From positions 23,225,238-23,289,237 of the forward strand of contig NC_053149.1 in assembly GCF_016808335.1 (NCBI RefSeq): a stretch of DNA of 64,000 nt, given 5' to 3'. The notes beneath the pieces are model-generated. The model did no database searches. It was not told the origin of the DNA and was given only the letters and a program-made list of their open reading frames with translations. Positions 34,150 through 44,919 of the stretch are shown one piece after another. The stretch is from Panicum virgatum (lineage: Eukaryota; Streptophyta; Magnoliopsida; Poales; Poaceae). Every line of letters starts with the position of its first letter. The stretch's first letter is position 1. A program made the translations under genes and the position numbers.

Positions 34150-34916
34150 CCATTTTCGCTGCAGTATCTCATAATCACCCTCCATCATTTTTTTTCTTTT
34201 CTAGACTTTTTCGTTTTTTCCACTGCATGTTTGAATTTTCAAAACACCCTTGCACGCTAGAAACTTTTCTAGCACTTTTTCTTTCTTTTACAAAAATCCA
34301 AAAATATATATATATTTCTGAGCATGAGAATCCCTTGAAAAGTATTTTTGAACATTTTTCGAGACAAAGTTTGGCCGGGCACTCAAATTTTCAAAACATA
34401 GAGCCGTTAGAGGGAACTTGGGCACATGATGTCAGCTAGGGGCCCGACAGGGGGGCCGGCCGAACCCTAGGGTCGGCTGACCCCACCTGTCAGGTCCCTG
34501 CTGTCAGCTTTCTCCAACGGCTACTAGCCGTTATGCCCATCGTCTAGCCGTTGTGCCCGGGCTTCTCCCTTTAAATAGAGGCCGAGGGGTGGGTGTTGAG
34601 CTCTCACACTCAACTCTCACTCTCTCTCAAACTTTGCTCTTGGGTTTTCATTGGATTTTTGCTCAAGATTTGAATTCAAGAGACCTCTCTCTCTCTCAAT
34701 TCTTTGCTGCAAGAAAGAAGGAGCAACTCACGGTAGGAACATTCAATTCGGTTTCACTAACATAACCCATTTCGAGTTGCACTTGTTTTTGTTCCTTCAT
34801 GAAAGGCATAGGGCGGAAGGTTTCCGGCATTCAAGAAGATGACGGGTGGAAGTTAATCCCGTTCTCGGGATGGCTCAAGCTCGTACACACCCGAACCTAC
34901 GCCTACACCAAGCACG
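34150..34916 (+). promoter_or_regulatory. Internal promoter and leader for the ATHILA-type gene
   Basis: AT-rich sequence gives way to a GC-rich block (34430-34560), TTTAAATAGAGG at 34570-34581, then CT-rich leader sequence. The arrangement is that of a plant promoter placed about 350 bp before the downstream gene. CAAGAAAG and CACGGTAGG near 34708-34736 could be a leader splice region. Confidence 0.55.
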
Positions 34917-36298
34917 ATGGACTATGAAGAGATCGAAGCCGAACCGCAAGCCGGGGTCATAGAGATTGATGTGGAAGATGCACCGTACCTCGACTTGTGG
35001 GATGATCGTGAATGGCAAGGCTACACCATCTTCAAGAACAGAAACTTCGTCCACACCTGAGCCTTTGATCCGGACCTCCTCATCAAAACAAGTATGTACG
35101 AAGACTTCTCTAATGTTTGGCATGAAATTGGATGGGATAAATTCGTTCCTGTTGAGGAGTATGGTTCTCGACTCCTCACTATCCAATTTCTTTGCACTCT
35201 TCGGGAGGTGGAAAACAGGGTTTATTTTCGACTTTTCGGGAAAGAATATTTGCTTTCTTGGAAAACTTTTGGCGGCCACCTCAATTTCAACAAACGCTGG
35301 CCTATTTCTTTGGACCAAGCATGCCGAGGTTTTAATCGTCATGAGTTTTGTGGCCGGATTTCGGGTCAAGTTGTCCATGGCAAGTTTGCACCTCGGTGCA
35401 GCGATATTCATAATCCAACTCTTCAGTTGATGCACAAGTGGTTGACCATCACTCTCTTCCCAAGAGATGATGTCCGACCCGTGCGCAACGATGAGTTACT
35501 CATTCTATATGCCATGGTCAACAAGATCAAAATCTCCCTCGCGCAAGCTTTGGTTAGACAATGGCTTTCGAATTTCAAGATGACGGGTCCTATTGAGTGC
35601 ACTTCTTTGATTACCCGCATCACTACACGTATCGGTGCCTTAGAGGGGAATTTTATTCCTTTCATTGAGGGCGACCGTGTGTATATCGATGAGGACTATT
35701 TGATCCAAGGTCACACACTCAAGAAAGGCCCGAATGATTCTTGATTTTCTTTTACACTGGGCTATACAAATGAGATTCCTGCTGCCCAATGCAGAGTTCC
35801 ATTTGCATAATTGCCATTTGCTAACCATCCCTCTCGTTCCACGAGAAGGGGGTCGCAGGCATAGATCTTTTGGTTTGCCTGGCAGGATGACAAGAAGCAG
35901 GACCAGAAGGGAAGTAGAGCCGACACCACCGCCTTAGCAGCCACATCACTCACATCACCATGAGGCCGGTGGTTCATCATGGCACAGTGCCAGCACTGAG
36001 GAGTGGACACGGCAGGCACTAGGCCACCGGTCCACTAGTTCCAGCTCCGGTGGAGCCCCGAACCTCATCAGACGGACGTCTTCGTCCTGAGGTTTCGGTA
36101 CCATCACCCAGCAGCTAGAGCTGCGGGTGCAGGGCGACAACATACAAGAGACGCTGAACCAACACATCGACAGTACCCAAGCATGGCAGCGTCACACCGG
36201 CGAGAGACTCCATGACATGGAGCAGTCACAGTTGCAGCTACAGGAGGAGTGGAGGGCGTACTGCCGCTGGACGAGTTTCAACCCCGATCAGCCGTAGT
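34917..36298 (+). pseudogene. ATHILA ORF-1 family gene
   Basis: ATG at 34917; the frame holds EDAPYLDLWDDREWQGY, a TGA at 35058-35060, then IGWDKFVPVEEYGSRLLTIQFLCTL, FRLFGKEYLLSW and DVRPVRNDELLILYAMVNK, all matching the ATHILA ORF-1 class. Near 35742 the frame shifts; the continuation reads LTIPLVPREGGRRHRS, a basic MTRSRTRREV patch and a Gln-rich coiled-coil tail (EQSQLQLQEEWRAYCRW) up to 36298. The protein's role is not established. Confidence 0.8.
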
Positions 36299-37780
36299 AA
36301 GCCTGAAGCTAGCTTAGGGGAGGACCCCCACGAGAGGTAACTTGTATCATTTATATTTACTGCTTTCATAGCCTTGCATGAAACCCATAAAAAATTGCAA
36401 AATTAGAAAATCCATAAAAATCTGCATAACTAAAAACAAATAAAAATTTGCAAAACTTAGAAAACACCAAAAATATTTTCTTTTAATATGTGTAGTAAGC
36501 ATGGTGTAAGTTTTCCTTGTTGAGATAATGAATAGTTGCTCTGTTAATTTCCTTCATATGCTTAGTTACAACTTTATGCTCTACCTAATTTTGGATTTGG
36601 TGGCTTAAAATGTTCATACCTGAAACTTGAAACTTGTGGGTAGCGAAAAGCATGATCCAAATTTAAGTTGTTGTGAGCTATGATATGGTTAAGTAGAGTT
36701 GCTATGATCTTCTCCTATGTGATACTTGACATCTGGAGTATTTAATTTTTGAAAACACAAAAATATAATAAAATTCCTCGATGATATGAAAATTCCTATC
36801 CAAAGCCATATGTTATTGTTATTGCAACTTGCTATCTCATTGAGTTTTGTTAAATTATTGTGACCCTTAGTGAGATTCATTTCATACTCCCATGATCAAG
36901 ATCATGTACACATGTTCACCACATGCTATGCTTCTATACTAGAAGAAAGCAAAATTCCATCCATCTACAAAATAAAACTCCATGTCCATGTATGACACCA
37001 CTCTCTCAAAAATATGCCAAGGATATGGGGCTATGCAAAAAGAAAATAAAAAATGCATACCCAAAGAAGGTATGCCACATGCTTTGGCACATCAAAAAAA
37101 AGGGGAGAATAAAAGATGCATACCCAAAGAAGGTATGCCACATGCTTAGGCATGCCAAAAAAAAAGAAGAAGAACAGATAGCTCCTTATCCAAAAAGAAA
37201 GAAAAAGAGAGAGATGGTGCATACAAAGAAGTTCATACACCATCCACCAAAAATATCCACACACTTGCACATCTTGATCAAGGTTTATAACTTGTTTCTC
37301 CTTTGGATCCGGTCTTTGACTTAGCAAAATATGAGAAGCAAGTATGCCTTCAAATCCTCCATACCTACAGCTCCACAAAAATAGCCATTAGAGATAGGTT
37401 GAGGAAGAAAGGCACAATAAAAAACCTTGGTAAGGAATTATACACATTGAGCGATCTGAGAGATTATCCGAGGAACTTTATAAATTTCTTTTGAAAAAAC
37501 TTTACAAAACCTCCGGATTGACGGTTGAACTAAAGAGAAAGAAATATGAGCACTCTATGGTACCGTTCTAACTCTCAACCGCCAAAGATGAGGTGAAGCT
37601 ATAAGCACCACAGGAGTAAGGTAAGAGGTAAGAACATAAGGCCAACTTATTCAAAATCAAGGTAAGAAGCATTTGGTTGTGCCTAAGTATGAGTTGGAAA
37701 TTCAACATTGTAGCAACTCCTAATCAACAACGAGTGCCTTGTTTTGCTCAGGGACGAGCAAAAGGCTACCTTGGGGGTGT
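36299..37780 (+). other. 3' untranslated region of element F
   Basis: No gene seen. It is AT-rich, with A-rich blocks at 36380-36480 and 37040-37210. It ends with GGGACGAGCAAAAGGCTACC and a purine tract TTGGGGGTG (37771-37779) just before the LTR. Confidence 0.65.
37053..37178 (+). repeat. 63-bp tandem duplication
   Basis: ATGCATACCCAAAGAAGG followed by TATGCCACATGCTT begins at 37053 and again at 37116, with an A-rich connector in each. Confidence 0.8.
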
Positions 37781-39293
37781 TGTTGACGGTCGTTAAGTGC
37801 GAAATATGACCGTCAACTATACTCATTTAAGAAGAAAAACTATACCTCTTACTCGCATATTTTTATCACTAACCTAGCTCCACAGTTGTTTTCGAGAATT
37901 TATGATTTCAGGAGTACAAGTCCGGAATAAGACGAAAACACGACGAATATGTAGACAGATCGTGTCCTGCGTAACATAAGCAAAGGAGGCCCACAAACTA
38001 GAGCAAACCGACCAACCAAACCCCGGCACCGACCATCTGACATCAGGACCCACCAGGCAGCGTACCAGAGAAGGTCGGTGGAAAATGGCGCCAAGGGGGG
38101 GTCGGCTGACCCCACCTGGAAGCCTCTGGGGCTGAGTTTTGGCGGGAAGCTCGATCTTATCCTCCTGAAGGCGGTTGACCATGTTTCCATGAATAACTCT
38201 GGCGGGAACCGACCTCAAGCACTATATAAAGGGCCTCCCACCACTCTCTCAACACACACCACTTGGAAGCCCCTCTCTCTCTACACTCTCTTGTGACTTG
38301 TACTCCTTAGGGTAGTGGAGCTAGGCTAGACTTCATCTCTTAGCGAATCCAGTCATCCTCGGGGTCGGCGAGCAATCCTCGGCCTCTAGTATGGCTTTGC
38401 ATTCCGACATTCTTTATATTAACCATTCAGAGTTCGTTCTTGGTTATCTTGCTATGTTCATAGCTTGCTTAGCCTTGATCAGTGCTTTATCAAGTTATAG
38501 TAGTTGCATGCTTAGACCAGATGATCTGGGTAAGGATATCGGTTCGTTGTGCTTTCGGGCTTGCCTTAGCATCTTACCTGTCCATCCGAAGGGTGGGGGA
38601 CCCGGGGGTGCTAGGGTAGTGACATCATATGCTGGCATGGTGCCCGGGTATGCGGGATCCTTCGGATATGACGGTGCTCCACGGTGTGACTGGGGTAGAC
38701 CGCAGGTGGTGACAGCCCTATCGGTCCGCCGGGAAGCTGCTTCTCGGTTAGCGTACCCACCGACGTTCGGGTACGGTGTAGGAGTTCATGCAAAGATGAA
38801 ACGGGACTGATGTTCTCCAGTGCGGGTCATTCTCTCCAATGTCCCTAATTTCCCAGCACCTACAGCTCTAAGCAATACAGCTAACATAACTTATCTGCTA
38901 ACATGATTAGTATAACAGGAATCTTTGTCTATGCTCCCACTAACCTTAGGATTGCTTGTTTATTCTTTATTCATGAGAGTTGGCTATTCTGTGTGTGTCA
39001 CATTACCCCTGATTATCATTAATTTATCACTTACCCCTGTATAGTCAGTGGTCTTCATCTTGCTCATACGTGTCATGGTTATGCAACTAAGTAAATACAC
39101 TTTACACAACCTAGCCATCCCTTGGGAAAATATAAATAACGATACCCTGTATACTTCTGGGTGAAATGCTACAGCGGTATATCTGTGCGCTTGAGGATCC
39201 TTCTATAAACGTTAAGACATACCACATGGCATCTTCGAGGCGCCGTTGCTAGGAACTAACCACTCCTAGTGATGATGCTAAGAAATGCCAACA
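37781..39293 (+). repeat. Element F 3' LTR (1,513 bp)
   Basis: TGTTGACGGTCG to GAAATGCCAACA. The TATA box CTATATAAAGG is at 38222-38232. Beyond it lies an open frame at 38391-38810. A GTGTGTGTCACATTACCCC box starts the part also seen in the 5' LTR remnant. Confidence 0.92.
38391..38810 (+). CDS. Open frame within the Athila LTR, unknown
   Basis: 139 codons downstream of the LTR TATA box: a hydrophobic N-terminal stretch of about 40 residues, then VHPKGGGPGG and RPQVVTALS. A diverged LTR on the other strand (58600-59097) keeps a frame with VHPEGRG and RQVVTALS in the same order and frame. It resembles no protein I know; it may simply reflect homologous nucleotide sequence. Confidence 0.3.
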   Translation: MALHSDILYINHSEFVLGYLAMFIACLALISALSSYSSCMLRPDDLGKDIGSLCFRACLSILPVHPKGGGPGGARVVTSYAGMVPGYAGSFGYDGAPRCDWGRPQVVTALSVRREAASRLAYPPTFGYGVGVHAKMKRD

Positions 39294-39421
39294 CCGACCG
39301 GTCAGACCAGTGTCCCAGACCGGTCTGACCGCGCAGAGCAACCGGTCAGACCAATCGACCCTGAGCTTGAGCAGAAAGCCGAAGAAGTGGCTCCTACTTC
39401 GGTTACTTGGCGCATCAGATG
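39294..39421 (+). pseudogene. End of gag of element E with CCGGTCAGACC repeats
   Basis: Only 128 bp. It has ACCGGTCAGACC and its complement GGTCTGACC several times, then ELEQKAEEVAPTSVTWRI. The rest of gag is beyond element F. Confidence 0.55.
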
Positions 39422-40223
39422 TGATGAGTCCGGCCCAGGTGGGGTTGGATGAAAAGCCTGACACACCGATCCGGATTCCCCGAATCCCGCAATCTTAGCA
39501 CCGGCATCTGAAATTACGACGCACTGATCCGGCCTACAACACCACTAGGGCCTCTTGTTGTGCCTCGGCAATCTTAGCACTGCACTCCAACGCACCCATT
39601 CAAGAAAAGGCCCAATCGCCCCAAAAGACTAGTCCAATAGGGGAAGGGTGGCTCTCCCTTTTAAGGTGGTTTCCTCCTCCCAAGCTAAGCAAGGTGGGAT
39701 TATGAGGCTCACACGGTTGCCGCCTGACTACAACTGGACCACTTTTGGCCCATTTTTGTTGCGTCTTTGCCAGCGGGTAATAGTGGAGGATGTCCTCAGC
39801 ATTCTCACCCCCTTAACAAGGGCCCAGCTCTGATACCAAATGATGAGTCTGGCCCAAGTGGGATTGGATGAAAAGCCTGACGCACCGATCCGGATTCCCC
39901 GAATTCCGCAATCTTAGCACCGGGATCCGAAATTACGACGCACCGATCCGGCCTACAACGCCACTAGGGCCTCTTGTTGTGCCTCGACAGTCTTAGCACC
40001 GCACTTCGGCGCACCCACTGAGGAAAAGGCCCAATCGCCCCAAAAGACTAGTCCAATAGGGGAAGGGTGGCTCTCCCTTTTAAGGTGGTTTCCTCCTCCC
40101 AAGCTAAACAAGGTGGGATTATTCAGAGGCTCACACGGTCGCCACCCGACTACAACTGGGCCACTTTTGGCCCATTTTTGTTGCGTCTTTGCCAGCGGAT
40201 AATAGTGGAGGATGTCCTCATCA
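39422..40223 (-). mobile_element. Miniature LTR element (TRIM/SMART-like), 802 bp
   Basis: Two direct repeats (39422-39801, 380 bp; 39841-40223, 383 bp) begin TGATGAG and end CTCATCA (CTCAGCA in the first), so each has TG..CA ends with 7-bp inverted tips. The 39 bp between them hold, on the minus strand, TGGTATCAGAGC (39838-39827) 2 nt after one LTR, and AAGGGGGTGAGAA (39814-39802) directly before the other: primer site and purine tract. By hand count the LTRs differ at about 25 sites plus a 3-nt indel. Flanks are AGATG (39417-39421) and AGAGG (40224-40228), a target duplication with one change. It encodes nothing. Confidence 0.88.
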
Positions 40224-41216
40224 AGAGGTTTCAGCAGCTCCTCTAACAGCAGAGGACGAGGAGTTGGTGGATTACGAGTCTTCTCCGGAATGCACAAATA
40301 TGGAGGTTAATGTTGTGCGCTTTTCTGACGACTATTGGGCGATTCCAGAGTAGGAGATTGCGCATCTGGACTTTGGACCCCGCGAAGCTATATTTCAAAA
40401 ACCCAAGGATTCAAATAATCACTTGAAGGCTCTCTACGTGAGGGGGCACATCAACAGGAAGTCAGTTTCTCGTATGCTCATGGACAGTGGTGCAATTGTG
40501 AACTTGATGCCCTATTCAATCTACAAGAAGCTTGGCAGATGGACGAAGAACCCATCAAGACAAACATGACGGTAAGCGGCGTTGGAGGAGGTGATACCAT
40601 TGGTGCCAAGGGGGTTGCTTCGATGGAGTTGACCATCGGGAGCAAGACAGTTGCTACGGCATTCTTCATCTCCGAGGTGCAAGGTAACTTCAACCTTATA
40701 CTTGGAGGTGATTGGATTCATGCCAATCAATGTATACCATCTTCCTTGCACCAGTTTCTTATTCAGTGGATCGGCGATGAAGTTGAGGTTGTGCATGGTG
40801 ATGCTTCTTCCTTCAATGGTACTGCCGATTCTGAGTTCGTTGGTGCACATGACAATATCAAGTGTTTATCGGGCCTGGACTTGACCGATTATGACTTGAT
40901 CAGTTGCACCAAGGAGGGTTTTGTCTCTATAGTCCTAAAGCCAATGGAGAATCGGCTACACTTACTTCTATGATGCAAGAGAGCAACGACACAGAGCCGA
41001 CCGGTCAGACTGCTTCCTCTGACCGGTCAGACCAGCCGAAGCCGACCAGTCAGACCGGTGCATCAGACCGGTCAGACCGGTCCAATGCAGATTGGCTGCA
41101 GCATCGCATCGAGCACTCTCGGGACAAGGCGAACGATACGTGCGAAGCTATTGAAGACTTGGATGACTTAGACAAGTTAGGTCAAGGTTTTATGTTGGAT
41201 GATCCTTTATAAAAGA
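40224..41216 (+). pseudogene. pro: Aspartic protease region of element E
   Basis: DEELVDYESSPE and LDFGPREAIFQKPKD lead into HLKALYVRGHINRKSVSRML; the catalytic motif is MDSGAIVNLMPYSIYKKLG at about 40480-40535. A TAG lies at 40351-40353 and a frameshift near 40537. Downstream come ISEVQGNFNLILGGDWIHAN and CLSGLDLTDYDLI, then a linker with repeated DRSD and GQT encoded by CCGGTCAGACC tracts (about 40998-41085). Confidence 0.78.
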
Positions 41217-42096
41217 TAGATATTGGAGATGGTTCTATTCCTAGGCCGACATTTGTAAATGCAAACTTATCGGATATTGTAAAGCCGATTTAATAAAGTT
41301 ATTGAAAGAATGTGTCGATTGTTTTGCATGGGACTACTCTGAGATGTCTGGTTTGATTCGTGATTTGGTTAAGGATCGGCTGCCAATTAAGGCCGGTTTT
41401 AGACCTTATAAGCAACCTTCTAGGCGTTTTAATCCCGTTATGTATGATCGAATAAAAGAAGAAATCAATCATTTATTAGATGCTGGATTTATTCGGTCTT
41501 GTCGTTATGCGGAGTGGATCTCTTATATTGTGCCCGTTGAAAAGAAAGATTCGGACAAGATTAGAGTATGCATTGATTTTAGAAATCTTAATGAAGCTAC
41601 TCCTAAAGATGAATATCCTATGCCTATAGCCAATATTTTAATCAATGAAGCTTCTGGGCATCGTGTTATCAGTTTTCTCGATGGTAATGCGGGTTATAAT
41701 CAAATATTCATGGCTGAGGAAGATGCGTCTAAAACGGCCTTTAGATGTCCTGGTTTCGTTGGTTTATTTGAGTGGGTTGTTATGACTTTTGGATTGAAGA
41801 ATGCTGGTGCTACTTATCAAAGGGCTATGAATTTGATCTTCCATGACTTGTTTGGTATTATATTGCAAGTTTATATTGATGATATTGTGATCAAATCAGC
41901 CAGTTTGAGTCATCATTTGGCTGATTTGAGGCTTGCTCTTGAGAGGATGCGTCAGTATGGATTGAAGAGGAACCCGCTTAAGTGTGCTTTTGGTGTATCG
42001 GCTGGGATGTTCTTGGGCTTCATTATTCATGAGAAGGGCATAGAGATTGATCCAAAAAGAATTGAAGCCATGAATAAAGTAGATGCTCCTGCTTAA
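41217..42096 (+). pseudogene. pol: Reverse transcriptase of element E
   Basis: CFAWDYSEMSGL marks the start, then FRPYKQPSRRFNP, WISYIVPVEKKDSDKIRVC and FGLKNAGATYQRAMN. The catalytic box is YIDD, in QVYIDDIVIKSA at about 41866-41901. Almost the whole domain is open from 41302 to 42093. A TAA at 42094-42096 splits it from the following RNase H in the same frame. Confidence 0.92.
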
Positions 42097-42708
42097 AAGA
42101 AAGACTTGCAAAAGTTTCTAGGTAAGGTGAATTACTTGAGAAGGTTCATATATAATTTGTCCGGAAAGATAGATGCTTTTACTCCTATTCTTCGGTTGAA
42201 GGACGAGGCTGAATTTACTTGGGGGGCAGAACAACAAGAGGCTTTTGAGAAGATCAAGAAGTCTTTGTCTTCACCACCGGTTCTCAAGGTGCCTAAGAGA
42301 GATATTCCTTCTAGGCTTTATGTGGCTACGGAAGATAAAGTTATTGGTGATGTTTTGACTCAAGAAACTGAAGAAAATGAGCATGTTATCACATATGTTG
42401 GCCGACGACTTATTGATGTGGAAACAAGGTATACGTTTATTGAGAAATTGTGGTTATCATTATATTATGCTTGTACCATGTTGAGGCATTATCTTTTATC
42501 AAGTACTTGCATAGTTACTTTTCAAGCCGATGTTATTAAGCATATGCTACAAAAGCCGATTTTGAGTGGAAGAATTAGAAAGTGGGCTTATGCGCTTGTT
42601 GAATATGATTTGGCCTATGAATCTTTGAGAGCTGTTAGAGGCCAAATTGCAGCGGATTTTATTGTTGAACACCGGATTAGTGATGAGCATGATTTAGAAG
42701 TTGGCTAG
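42097..42708 (+). pseudogene. pol: RT connection and first RNase H of element E
   Basis: KFLGKVNYLRRFIYNLSGK then RNase H: RLYVATEDKVIGDVLTQE, RRLIDVETRYTFIEKLWLSLYYA and IRKWAYALVEYDLAYE. The first position, usually aspartate or a related residue, lies in a VATEDKVIG context, so catalytic competence is doubtful, as in other Tat elements where the second RNase H takes over. It ends at TAG 42706-42708. Confidence 0.85.
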
Positions 42709-42951
42709 GTTACTTGCACTCCATGGAAGTTGTTCTTTGATGGATTGGCTTGTGATGATGGTCAAGGAATTGGTGTTGTTCTAATCTCTCCGAATTGTAC
42801 TATTTTTGAATTATCAAACCGGTTGGAAGAAGAGCGCACGAATAACCATGTTGAGTATGAAGCACTTCTATTTGGCTTGGAATTCTTGGAATCAATGGGC
42901 ATTAAACATGTGGAAGCTTATGGCGAGCAACAACCGAGTTACTGGTTCTAG
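42709..42951 (+). pseudogene. pol: Second (archaeal-like) RNase H of element E, truncated
   Basis: WKLFFDGLACDDGQGIGVVL supplies the first aspartate and NNHVEYEALLFGLEFL the glutamate. The third motif should read GDS, but here AYGE is followed by unrelated QQPSYWF and a stop at 42949-42951, so the C-terminal third is missing. Confidence 0.8.
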
Positions 42952-43085
42952 ACGAACTGGTTAGACCAGACACCCCGACCGGTCAGACCGGTCTAGAGAC
43001 CGGTCTGATCGGTCGCTCTACTGAGAACAGCGAGTCGGCCGCCACTTCCAATTCTAAAGGGAAGGCCAAGGTTGCTGACTGGAGG
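42952..43085 (+). other. Linker with CCGGTCAGACC repeats
   Basis: GACCGGTCAGACCGGTC and its complement recur between RNase H and integrase; the frame changes here. Confidence 0.6.
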
Positions 43086-44337
43086 GTGCCTATTGTGACA
43101 TATTTAAAGGACCCTGGTCATGGTGTGGAGAGGAATGTTCGGCGTTTGGCATTTAAATACATTTTGATCGACGATGAGCTTTATCGTCGAACCGCCGAAG
43201 ATGTATTTCTCAAGTGTTTAGATTCTGATCAGGCCCGTGTTGCTATGGGGGAGGTTCATGAAGGCATCTATGGTACGCATCAATCATCTCCTAAAATGAA
43301 GTGGTTACTTAGGAGAGCCGGTTTCTATTGGCCAACTATGATGGCGGATTATTTTAGATATTATAAAGGTTGTGAAGAATGTCAGCGATTTGGTAATGTC
43401 CAGTTGGTGCCTGCTGCGTTATTACATCCTATTATCAAGCCATGGCTGTTCAGAGGTTGGGGGTTGGATTTCATTGGTCAGATTAATCCCCCTTTTTCAA
43501 AAGGACATCGTTTCGTGTTGGTTGCTACGGATTATTTTACTAAGTGGACCGAAGCAGTTCCTTTGAAGAATATGACATATCGGGAGGTAATTGAGTTTAT
43601 TACGAAGCATATTATTCATAGATTCGGTATTCCTCAAACTTTGACAACGGATCAAGGTTCATCTTTTATTTCAAAGGAGGTACGTGATTTTGCCGAATCA
43701 TACAAGATTAAAATACTCAATTCATCTCCATATTATGCTCAGGCCAATGGTCAGGCCGAATCTAGTAATAAGATCTTGATGAAGCTCATCAAGAAGAAGA
43801 TAGATGAAAATCCTAGGAGGTGGCATGAGGTATTATCTGAAGCATTAGTGGGCTCATCGTATATCTAGACATGGTGCTACTAAAGTTACTCCTTTTGAGC
43901 TTGTTTATGGTCAAGAGGCCATTTTGCCTGTTGAGATGAATCTGGATGCTTATAGATTGGCTAAACAAAATGACCTATCTGCTGTTGATTATTATGACTT
44001 GATGATGGACAATATTGATGAAGTAAGCGACAGACGGATGCAAGCTTTGAAGGAAATTGAGAAGGACAAGCTTCGGGTAGCTAGAGCTTACGACAAGAAG
44101 GTGAAGGCTAAATCTTTTCAGGTTGGTCAGCTGGTTTGGAAGACTATATTGCCTCTTGGGACAAAGAGTAACAAATTCGGCAAGTGGTCGACAAGTTGGG
44201 AAGGACCGTTCAAGATTGTCAAAGTTATCTTCGAGAATTCTTATATGGTGGAGACGATGCAAGGAGAACATCTTCTAAGGGCTCTTAATGGAAGATACTT
44301 GAAGAAATACTATCCCAGTGTGTGGCAAGACGCTTGA
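43086..44337 (+). pseudogene. pol: Integrase of element E
   Basis: HHCC finger around 43250-43390 (VHEGIYGTHQSSPKMKW ... CEECQRFG), then WGLDFIGQINPPFSKGHRFV, LTTDQGSSFISKEV and ANGQAESSNKIL give the D, D and E. A one-base insertion near 43848 breaks the frame; it resumes as PFELVYGQEAILPVEMNLDAYR. The C-terminal domain ends YLKKYYPSVWQDA with TGA at 44335-44337. No chromodomain is seen, as expected for Tat. Confidence 0.9.
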
Positions 44338-44431
44338 AGAACGAAGACAGCCGGTATAGAGTATCGCCCTTAGCATTATTTTTAGCCTTGTACTTTATTC
44401 TCAAATTTATGTAATTAAGCTAGTTTCTGGT
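44338..44431 (+). other. 3' flank of element E, cut by H
   Basis: 94 bp of untranslated tail up to the LTR of element H. The E LTR is not present. Confidence 0.6.
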
Positions 44432-44909
44432 TGTCGGATTGTTATTCCGGCCAGTCCACCAGGGGTGTACCAGGCAGTAGAGTTTCAGGATGGGGATCTC
44501 AGGACCAAGAGCTCGATGGTGACACGAAGACGCAGGGACTTAGATAGGTTCGGGCCGCAATGTGCATAATACCCTATGTCCTGTGTTCGGGGTTGTATTA
44601 GGGTTTGCAGGATGCTGCGAAAAGGTGGAGAGAGTCTATGGGTTGGCCTACATCTCCCTTATATAGACCAGGAGACGTAGGAGTACATGGAATGATATGC
44701 TCGGGTTGTTTTACATGGAAGGAGGTCGGTTAAGATCCCTAAATATGCGGGACTCTAGCTGGAGCCTCTCATCCTGATCTTTGAAGATCCTTTCCATGCA
44801 CGGCCGAGTGCCGTATGCCGAGTAGTCGTAGCCGAGCCACTGAGCAGGGTAGCCACCCGAGTTCCAGGGACCCCACTCGGCAGGGAGGTACATAGATCTA
44901 CCTCTGTCA
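44432..44909 (-). repeat. Element H 3' LTR (478 bp)
   Basis: On the minus strand starts TGACAGAGGTAGATC and ends AACAATCCGACA. TATA box TCTATATAAGGGAG (about 44654-44667), then GGGTATTATGCAC and CGGCCCGAACCT, which also occur in the LTR of element G. Confidence 0.85.
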
Positions 44910-44919
44910 AGCCCCCGAG
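44910..44919 (-). other. Polypurine tract of element H
   Basis: Minus strand CTCGGGGGCT lies directly before the LTR start. Confidence 0.8.

Larger units (their letters stand above)
30055..39293 (+). mobile_element. Element F: Athila-type element lacking RT and integrase
   Basis: 5' LTR remnant, tRNA-Asp primer site, gag, protease fragment, copia-like LTR insertion, promoter plus ATHILA ORF-1 type gene, long 3' untranslated region, purine tract and a 1.5-kb 3' LTR. The shared LTR part (30055-30357 against 38991-39293) has 16 mismatches in 303 bp by hand count (about 5%). No RT, RNase H or integrase motif is visible. Its right LTR end abuts element E in the gag/pol region, so F inserted into E. 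Confidence 0.85.
39294..44431 (+). mobile_element. Element E: Tat-lineage Ty3/gypsy element, both ends missing
   Basis: Contains the end of gag, protease, RT, RNase H, a second (archaeal-like) RNase H and integrase. The dual RNase H is a hallmark of the Tat branch. RT reads VCIDFRNLNEATPKDEYPMP and FLDGNAGYNQIFMAEED. Element F cuts its gag and element H its 3' end; a miniature LTR element sits in the gag-protease linker. Stops and frameshifts are scattered through pol. Confidence 0.88.

Noticed and set aside
36923..37324. 133-codon plus-strand frame and 115-codon minus-strand frame
   Set aside because: Low-complexity Lys-rich translation of an A-rich, 63-bp duplicated untranslated region.
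39422..40223. Simple segmental tandem duplication
   Set aside because: The 39 bp between the copies form a primer binding site and purine tract in correct order and distance, and the repeats have TG..CA ends, so an LTR element explains it better.
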